DNA from: Ichthyophonus hoferi
Taxonomy: Eukaryota; Opisthokonta; Ichthyosporea; Ichthyophonida; Ichthyophonidae
Reading direction: 5' to 3'
DNA: 35,147 nt
Assembly: GCA_002751075.1 (NCBI GenBank)
Contig: NAOQ01000084.1
Span: forward strand, 140,100-175,246
Part shown: piece by piece, positions 27,413 through 35,147 of the stretch
Layout: every line of letters starts with the position of its first letter
Numbering within the stretch: the first letter of the stretch is position 1
Notes under the pieces: generated by a model
The model's input: the letters and a program-made list of their open reading frames with translations, nothing else
What the model was told of the DNA's origin: nothing
Database searches by the model: none
Position numbers and translations under genes: made by a program

Positions 27413-30400
27413 ATATAGGACAATACCTATATTTAAACATACCAAAGTGTGGAGAAAGCCAAAGTTGATAATAGGTAAGGCTTTAAATAATTTAATATCA
27501 ACTCTTTAAAATTACTGGTTATATATAATGTTTATGATTATACTTTACGTAATCATCATACTGCTTTACGAAAAATGTATAAGAAACCGTATGTAAATCA
27601 GCAGGAGGTGGTGGGGTTGAAGCTTGGATTGGTTCTTTGTAGTGGGTTGTATTGTGTTGTATTGTACTATAGTGTGTATATTTATACTTCATTATGAAAT
27701 AGTGTATCTTATTAATACAGTATAATATTATATCATACCGTACAATACAATGCAATATAACATAATAAAATATAATTCAATATAATAAAATATAATATAA
27801 TAATAAAAAAATACAATGCAATATACCTCAATACAGTATAACACGACACCAGATTGTCCCAATATATCATGTCAGTTTACCACAAATAAATACCATCTTT
27901 GTCACCAAAATATATAATAATATAGACATGAAATTTTAAAGAATATCAATATAATTAGTACTATGCAGGGTAACTACAAATAATAATCTAAACGTGGTCT
28001 TTTGATAAACTAAATTGCTGTCTCGCGCTAGGTAAGGTACATTGGCACACTGTTTGCTACCATTCTTCTGGATAGCAATTGCTAGTATAGCCATATAGCC
28101 TAATGATTTGTTGTAGATATTAATTGCCAATTAACGGATCCTGGAAAATAAACGGTTGTTGGCGGCTGTTAAAATAATATTCTACTATTATACTATAATA
28201 CTATTATATTACTATACTATAATATTATTAAACTATCATAATATTTAACTATTACACGATAATGTCATCATATCATTACACCATTATGCTCTTACTATCA
28301 TACTATTTTGTTATTATTCTATCATCCTACCATACTACTATACTATTGAAAACAACAATATATAATGGTGAATAAAGTAGCTAAAAAGGGGAAAAGCCAA
28401 CATAAACAACAATAAGCAGATGCTCATTGTGAAAGAACAGTCACAATATATAATTGTTTGAAGTATAACAGTTCTCTTTCTTATACTGACTTGTTTCACA
28501 GATGTCATAACGGGTATGAAGGCATGGGGATATTTCCACTGTAGTCGGTTGATTGTCTTTTCACATAGTGATGCAATACCACGGGGTAATATCCCATCTA
28601 CATCTGCGTTCTCTTTATGTAGTGTTGATGGTTTTACATTACGATTAGGTATTTGTATAGATAGATAATACTGTGCAGCATTGTAGGTTATATATTATTC
28701 TTTTATCATAGCATTATAATATGATGTTAGTTTAGTATTATGATTTATATTAGTATATTATTATAGTGTTACAAGATTAGGCTATCATAATATTATATTA
28801 GCATAATATTATACCATTATACTACTATACTATTCTACTAGTATACTGTCATGTCTTTATTATATCATAATACTATATTGTTATGTTATATTGCTATTAT
28901 ATTATCATATCATCATACTACTATTCTACCATACTACCACACTATCATACTATCATATGATAATACTACTATGTTATCATACTATCATACTACCATATTA
29001 TCATACTATTATATCATCAAGCCATCATACTATTATACCATTATGTAAACATGTTACTATGCTAATATCTCTTTCTATTTGCACTCTTTTATCTACACCC
29101 CCCATATGCCCTTTACATGTTTGATAATTGACATTGTTCTAACCCTATCATCTTCTTTATTTCACTATCCGATCACAATTATCAACTATATTACATACTG
29201 TTTTTCTTTTTCTATAAATTCTCATTTAGTCCGTTCCAAAAACAAGCTTGCTTTCGAATCTGTTTCTTTGTTATCTTTCTATTGTTGTATTATTGCATTA
29301 CATACTATAACACAGACTTTAAGAAATATGAGACAATGGCATGTAGTGTCTGAGATTAATCAAAGAACAATTACACGCATATATACACACACATATATAT
29401 AATTAAAAGACGCAAAAAGTATACATATACATGGAATTATAAATGAAAATACATAAATGTGATAATAAAAACACATTTCTATATTACTATGTATGAGGTA
29501 ATTTATGGGCGTATGTGTGTAAATAACTGGAATAAGAATAGATACATAGATTTGCGCGTGATATTACTAAAAGATAATTTAATAAAACTCAAACACAGCA
29601 ATAACCTAAAGGGATGAAATACAATAACATTATGCATACAGGAGTTTAAGAACAAGAAAAGGTCAAGTAACCAGAGTGAGTATAAGTAAGCGGTGGGATG
29701 TACGCGTAATATTTTAATCCTATGTAGACACACTAACCCTTTTTTGTGTTATTGTCATCAAAAATAGAATCACATGATTCAGAGGATGGATCATCATTGT
29801 GGTTTAACCTTGGTAGGTCATTGGTTAATTTTTATATATATGTATATTACTGGTAGTAAATAGGCTAAGAGATCAATATATATTTGTGTACAAATTTGTA
29901 TAAACTCCACATTAATATATATATAATAGCAAGCAAATATGGGTGATCTTTAATGAAAAATATAGATATATAACATAGATAAAGAGAAATATGTACCAGA
30001 AGAAAAAAAGGCAACGTCAGTCAATATGTAGGAAGAATAAAAGAGATTTAATGGCTATGAGAGATAGGAAAAGGAAGAGAATATTACCTTATATGAATAA
30101 AGAAGGAGTACACAATATTGTAGGTAAAAGAGAAGGTTGAAAAAATAAGTATAACTTTGTTATAAAATAGATAAAGTCAAGAAGAAAAAAAGAGATATTG
30201 AGGGAAAGAAAAAGAAAACAATAAACTACTATAAACTTATATTAATAAAAAAAATGAGGGACTACATAAGAGACTAAATATAGGGTATAGGGGAACACAA
30301 AAAACGTATAGACGAGAGAATGAATAGAATGAAGGAGAAAAAAAAGAATGATGATATATATAGAGGCAGTACAAGAGATATATAAAATAAAATTAAAAGG

Positions 30401-33400
30401 CTTCACAGAAAGTATATTAAATAGCAAAGAAGAATATATTAAGATGAGAAAAAGAAAAAAACGCTGAAAGAGGATCCGAGAGTAGGAATTGGTATAAAGA
30501 GGTAAGGACGGTAAGGGAGGAAGGTGATAAACAGTCAATAACGTATAGGAGACAGATAAAGAGTCCAATGAGCATACTCGTGGGTTGTGATGAATGTAAC
30601 CTCATCGATATCTGCATTGGGAGGTAATAGCAATATGTACATCTGGTCTACCCCGTCATAGTCCCCTAGAAGAAAAAATATATATTATCCACTGACGCAT
30701 ATCTTACCTATACCTTTCTTTAGTATAGTGTGGTACAGTATGGTATAGTATAGTATAGTATGCTATGCTACGCTACGCTATGGTATGATATATAGTATAG
30801 TATGGTGTAGTATAGTATAGTATGGTATGGTATAGTATGGTATGTTATGATATAGTATGATATGATATATTATAGTATGGTATAGTATGGTATAGTATGG
30901 TATGATATGGTATAATGTGGTATAGTATAGTAGTGTATGGTATATCATGGGATGGTATAGTATAGAATAGTATGATATATTATGACATGGTATATTATAA
31001 TATAGTATAGTACGGTATTATATGGTATAGCATGGTATGGCATAATAGAGTATAATATAATAGAGCATATTATGGTACAAGATGGTATGGTTATATCATT
31101 TTAATCACTAACTCTTTTCTGTTTTTTTTTACCCTATTTTCCATCATCTAGTGGTTGTCTTAACTTTTCTGATGACTAATATTTATTTATCGCTGTGTTA
31201 TTATTGACCAAGATGTTAATATAACATAAATATAGTTTTATTATTTATTGAACATTGGTTGTATTTTCCTTTACTTCTCTATCTCTGTCATTAGCCACCA
31301 TAGTAGTATATTTATGTGGTAGTATAATATAGTACAATATGATATAGTCTAGTATAATATAAGATAATGCAATGCAACATAATATAATATACCATCACAT
31401 ATTATAAAATAACGTAATACAATAAATAAATTATATTATACTATATTATACTATACTATAATACACTATAATTTAGCATAATACAATGTAGTACAATATA
31501 CTATGATACAATAAAGTATATTATATTATATTAAAATACTCAATCATCAACTACTAAAGATAATATCTTCCACACGCCTGAACATAGGAGTGAACAAGCC
31601 CTATGTCATATTTAACCAGCGAGTAAGGTGATTATTATTATGTCATGCTATTCATAATGCACAATCAATCATATGCACTCATGTATTCACACTATACCCC
31701 TTTCCTTTTCCATCTCTATAATAGAAACCTTTTCTGTTATTTTATTTCTCTCTCTTTCTTATTATTGATCCCTGTATTTCACTCATATTTACTATATTAA
31801 TATTTAAAACTCTCAAAAAATTATATATTATATGTATAATATGTATATTTTAGGTGTAAAAGTCTATATATTCATAACAACATCAAAAATTATATACTTT
31901 CTCCTTCTATTTATAATTTGCTATTCTATTTTTATACAGGGTTATACACATTGTAGTATACATATAAAGAATCATTTAGCACGTATAATGAACACCTAAA
32001 GAAAGAACTATAAGATAATACTACCTCGAAACATGGCCTTTAAGATATATATAATATATACAACAATTACAAAAAATTATCATAATCAGTCTTGAAAGTA
32101 TAAGAGATTAAAATTAATAATCTATTATTTAGCACTCCTTATAAAGTTTTACTTTATTAGATATATAAGATGTCTCTTACCATTGCCATGGGTGTTGTTA
32201 TTGTCATTCATATTGAAAATCATGGGATAACTAATAGACAGTACGTTTAAAACCTGTGGAAACCCTGGAAGGTTTACTAATCAGAAAATTGGTCTCACTA
32301 TTCTATTATTTTTTTCATACAATTATACAAGTTATATATATCTTAATCATGCATTCAATACTAGAAAAAAGATCAAGAGACTCTTTACAGATTATCTGAT
32401 ACATACTATAAAATAGAGCAACGATATGACTGGCACATTAAACAAAAATTGATGTAGTAAATTCTCCTACAATACTTTTAATTTTGATATTATGGTCAGT
32501 GATACTATTAATTAAAAAATAAAATAAAACGTATTGTATATACATCCATCATACCTCAGTATTATATGCCAAGTTCCTTTTAAACATAACAATTTAGCCT
32601 TTACTTATATTTAACTATTGATGTTTTTTAGCCCGTATACATAAATTAGAATATTGATATACATGTAAGTAGAAGTACTATGGGTTGCGGTATGAGACAC
32701 TACAATAGGAGAAGAGTAGCAACAGACTGAATGGCAATGGTATTGAGAGAGGAATATATATATACGTACCTTGTATATCAATATCCCTTGAGGTATTAGT
32801 ATTGTTTTTTACATTTAATGTGATATACTCAATACTTTGTGAGCTATATTCACATTAAAGTTCCGAATGAAAAGGGGATTACCGTGTAAGTATATATTAC
32901 CTTTTCCCCTTGCATGAGTACATTTATGTATAAATCAAAATAAGATCCCACATATCAAAAACGTATAGTATAATGGTATAATAGTATAATTGATAGGGTA
33001 ATGATATATGATTATGTTAGAGTTTGATAGTAGGTTTGATAATATCGTAATGTATGATGATATTATAGTAGAAGAGTATAATAGTGTATAGTTGTCTAAA
33101 CGCCTTATAATATATAATAATATGATAACATAATAATATACATATATAACAATACACAAATGCATGTTCAATCCATCGACTTCAGATTGTTAATGAAGCC
33201 ATATGTATAGATATTATCTCTTAAATTCCACCAGCTTGGATTACAAAAAATGAAATATAATTACAACGACACTATTAATATTTTGAAGTAATAAATTTTA
33301 CTGGTGGATATATAATAAATGTGTGTCATATGAAATTAACAGTTATTTTACACTGGGTCATGGTAGTGCATTTGGTTTATTTTGCCAAAATAAAACTACC

Positions 33401-34911
33401 ATAATATTAAAAGCAAAATAAAAAGTAGGTAGGGTTTATAAAGATAGGAAAGAATAATATAAGGTAGAATGAATAAGGAGCTAACATATAATTAATCCAT
33501 TAAGAACGAGGAGGGAAATAGAAAGAAAAACAAAGAGAGAAAAGGAACTGAACAGAAAAAAACAATTTAAAGTAAGTAGAGGAAATAAATAGATAGAAAC
33601 AAAAAAAAAAAAAAAAGGAGGTCAGGAAGAACATGATACCAGAGGTAGATTGACCATTACCTCTTATCCAGGTTGATGTTGATGCCATAGATATCCCATC
33701 GTATAAGTCCCATTATCTCTTCTATACAGTGACGGTTAAGGCTTGATGGGGAACACAGTACCTGTATATATATGAAACAAATATGTGTACGTAGTATAGG
33801 TATGTTTATGCATGTATGCAGTATAGATATACATAATGTATGTCACAAAATAGTGATTGTATTAATATCACGTTTCATTACCATGTATAAATGTTATGAA
33901 GATATGCTAACAATGAGCGAAGATATTTGTGGATGTCACAATCAATGAGATTTTGAGGAATAAAAATAAAATAAGTATAATTATTCTTTTTTTGGAAAAA
34001 CAAATTTTTTAAAAAAGAGGGTCATAAAATAGCAATGTTATGAATTACATACCTTTATCTGCGGCATACAACTGGGTATGGTAGTGGTTTTATTTTCTTG
34101 AACTCTGCTCCAATAGGGCCCAGTTTACACAAGGAATAAAACTTAAAAGAGACAGTTTTGAGATAGTATATTCCTAAAAATATTATATTGGAATCATTCT
34201 AAAAGAATAAAGAATGACATCAGAGATTGCAATGGTGCTTAGTATGTTGACATACGATTAATGTTGGTTTTCATTAAAACCTATTATTTGTCCAGTAGAT
34301 GTTTATAAAAGATTAGGAGCAACAAGTGGATAGCTGACTCCACCCATTATAATAATAATAGCATTAATAATAGCACTAATACTAATAATAATAATAGTAT
34401 CCTCCATTGGTTTTTTTTTTGTTTTTTTTATTAGCACTCAAACGTACTTAAAACTTAACTAAAAATATATTAAATACTTTCAAAAGAGCATAAATGGGAT
34501 TGTAAACAAACCCTTATAGCCTCCTTTCTGTTCTAGTGTTTCATTATATAAATTATAATACATAATAACGTATAGCTTCTTACTGGGTAGTTTTTTTTCA
34601 ATTAGGCAGATAATTAAAATATTATGTTGATTTCAGCTGCACTAGTGCGTAGTCTGTTTGATTAATACCTTATGGTTATGAGTTCTGATACTAATCTGTA
34701 AAGGTAGTTTGGTTCAAAAGACTTTCAAATATATACATAGTGTATATAGTGTATATAGTGTATAAAGTGTATACAGTGGATAGAGCGTATGATGTATATA
34801 CTACCAACATCAAGGCTAGAGAGTATGTGAAATGCAATATTAATAGTACTACCTGAAAATTACAGCTACTGCCACCACAGTTTCACCTATGCCCTTCACA
34901 TCTGCATCCAT
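24471..34911 (-). CDS. Unrecognised multi-exon gene, 13 exons in phase
   Basis: I do not recognise this protein. The exons, 5' to 3' on the minus strand, are 34911-34853 (ATG), 34104-34053, 33761-33661, 32843-32770, 32264-32181, 30665-30578, 29808-29738, 28603-28487, 27634-27549, 27316-27249, 26843-26794, 25299-24802 and 24559-24471. Every junction has GT-AG and the phases match throughout, giving about 478 residues if the TAG at 24471-24473 is used. The N-terminal half looks globular with beta-strand-like segments (GETVVAVAVIF, FPQVLNVLSISYPMIF, QMYILLLPP, DEVTFITTH). The middle is helical (LCEKTINRLQWKYPHAF, LSALRSIVKCTSEAMSGII, VWHDIVMLFDRFA, VTAVLAHCFWDLAVRQMA). A disordered, proline-, asparagine- and glutamine-rich tail follows. 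Donors in the last exon (AAGG|GTAAAG, AATAAG|GTAGAT) would let it splice on toward the acidic frame at 22999-23727. Several acceptors are weak, so single borders may be off. Confidence 0.7.
25775..26010. repeat. Tandem duplication, two units of about 120 bp
   Basis: The units 25775-25896 and 25897-26010 share TTGGTTA, TAATTAAC.AATAG, AACAATGCTTA or AGCAATGCTTA, and ATTGGTTTGGT in the same order. They are roughly three-quarters identical by eye. They lie in the intron between the 26843-26794 and 25299-24802 exons of the unrecognised gene. Confidence 0.7.
27640..27845. repeat. Degenerate pentanucleotide repeat (ATACA/ATATA)n
   Basis: About 200 bp of five-base units lie upstream of (higher in coordinate than) the 27634-27549 exon, within an intron of the unrecognised gene. 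Confidence 0.7.
28160..28350. repeat. Degenerate TACTATTATA-type tract
   Basis: Repeated ACTAT, ATTAT and ATCAT words fill this stretch between two exons of the unrecognised gene. There is no gene inside. Confidence 0.7.
28690..29055. repeat. Degenerate (CATACTAT/TATTATAC)n tract
   Basis: About 360 bp of eight- to nine-base units such as CATACTAT and ACTATTAT occupy an intron of the unrecognised gene. They are the reverse complement of the unit type at 4088-4412. The long histidine/tyrosine/leucine frames here are artefacts. Confidence 0.85.
29830..30560. other. Intron, purine-rich on the plus strand
   Basis: Much of 29980-30540 is a purine-rich plus strand (AGAGA, GAAAA words), so it is pyrimidine-rich on the transcribed minus strand. 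I see no exon or repeat unit here. Confidence 0.45.
30722..31085. repeat. (TATAG/TATGG)n pentanucleotide satellite tract
   Basis: Some 70 five-base units, nearly all TATAG, TATGG, TATGA or close variants, form the cleanest 5-bp-period array of the window. It begins just 57 bp upstream of the 30665-30578 exon, in an intron of the unrecognised gene. Confidence 0.9.
31310..31545. repeat. Degenerate pentanucleotide repeat (ATAAT/ATACA/CTATA)n
   Basis: A second, more decayed 5-bp-period tract lies about 230 bp from the TATAG/TATGG array. Confidence 0.7.
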
Positions 34912-35056
34912 AATTTACGTGTTATTTTATATACATCTTATGGTCAACGTAGATTGGTTAATTAAATTAATTAAATTTTTAATTTTAATATATACTTCAG
35001 TTATAAGATATTTTTCTATCTTGTCAACTGGGAGCTTCTTAGACCCCATCTACATA
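34912..35056 (-). promoter_or_regulatory. 5' flank of the unrecognised gene
   Basis: Only 145 bp separate the ATG from the terminal microsatellite. They contain an ATTGG box near 34954 and AATTAA-rich sequence. No TATA box is clear. Confidence 0.35.
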
Positions 35057-35147
35057 AGTATGTATATATGTATATGTGTATGTATGTATGTATGTATGTA
35101 TGTATGTATGTATGTATGTATGTATGTATGTATGTATGTATGTATGT
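35057..35147. repeat. (ATGT)n tetranucleotide microsatellite at the right edge
   Basis: About 22 ATGT units run to the last base. The unit is the reverse complement of the ACAT unit that opens the window. Confidence 0.97.

Noticed and set aside
27936-28130. A possible extra exon of the unrecognised gene (KNGSKQCANVPYLARD segment, minus strand)
   Set aside because: No donor with matching phase was found, and the neighbouring exons already join correctly without it.
28851-29124. Plus-strand frames rich in Tyr, His and Ile
   Set aside because: They are translations of the CATACTAT repeat tract, not a gene.
1-35147. CRISPR arrays, bacterial operons, phage or plasmid signals
   Set aside because: The many direct repeats are microsatellites without spacers, and all recognised genes are eukaryotic with spliceosomal introns.

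Overview
The window is eukaryotic DNA that is very AT-rich, full of short simple repeats and rich in spliceosomal introns. The gene content fits an opisthokont, most likely an animal or a close unicellular relative (Holozoa). It has a GATA-type zinc finger, a calcipressin (RCAN), a PUS10 pseudouridine synthase with the animal-type exon content, a secreted protein with chitin-binding type-2 (peritrophin-A) domains, and an animal-like tRNA-Arg(UCG). I cannot name the species. Both ends are the same tetranucleotide microsatellite in opposite orientation and there is one N gap (14558-15055), so this is probably a whole small scaffold.

Layout from left to right. 227-589 (+) is the last coding exon of a GATA-finger gene whose 5' part lies outside. 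2630-6307 (-) is a complete five-exon RCAN gene, convergent with the GATA gene across about 2 kb of non-coding DNA. About 7543-9355 is an old, decayed, probably non-autonomous LTR element on the minus strand. It abuts a minus-strand chitin-binding gene (9505-9918), whose degenerate third domain, beyond an in-frame stop, runs up to the element's edge. 11266-21051 (+) is a complete PUS10 gene of 18 coding exons (523 codons by my splicing), with a TATA/CCAAT promoter candidate upstream. A tRNA-Arg gene lies in its intron 7 on the same strand, directly before the N gap. 22230-22345 (-) is a strongly diverged 5S rRNA gene whose helices are kept by compensatory changes. 22999-34911 (-) holds a long multi-exon gene that I could not identify. 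Thirteen exons chain in phase from an ATG at 34911 to about 24471, followed by an acidic tryptophan-rich 3' open frame (22999-23727) that is either its last exon or a separate gene.

The protein genes share no obvious pathway: RCAN inhibits calcineurin, PUS10 modifies tRNA, and the GATA protein is a transcription factor. The most suggestive juxtapositions are the tRNA gene inside the gene of a tRNA-modifying enzyme, the divergent 5S gene, and the retroelement fossil beside a decaying chitin-binding gene. All exon models come from reading splice signals and phase by eye and from recalled family sequences; no search was run.
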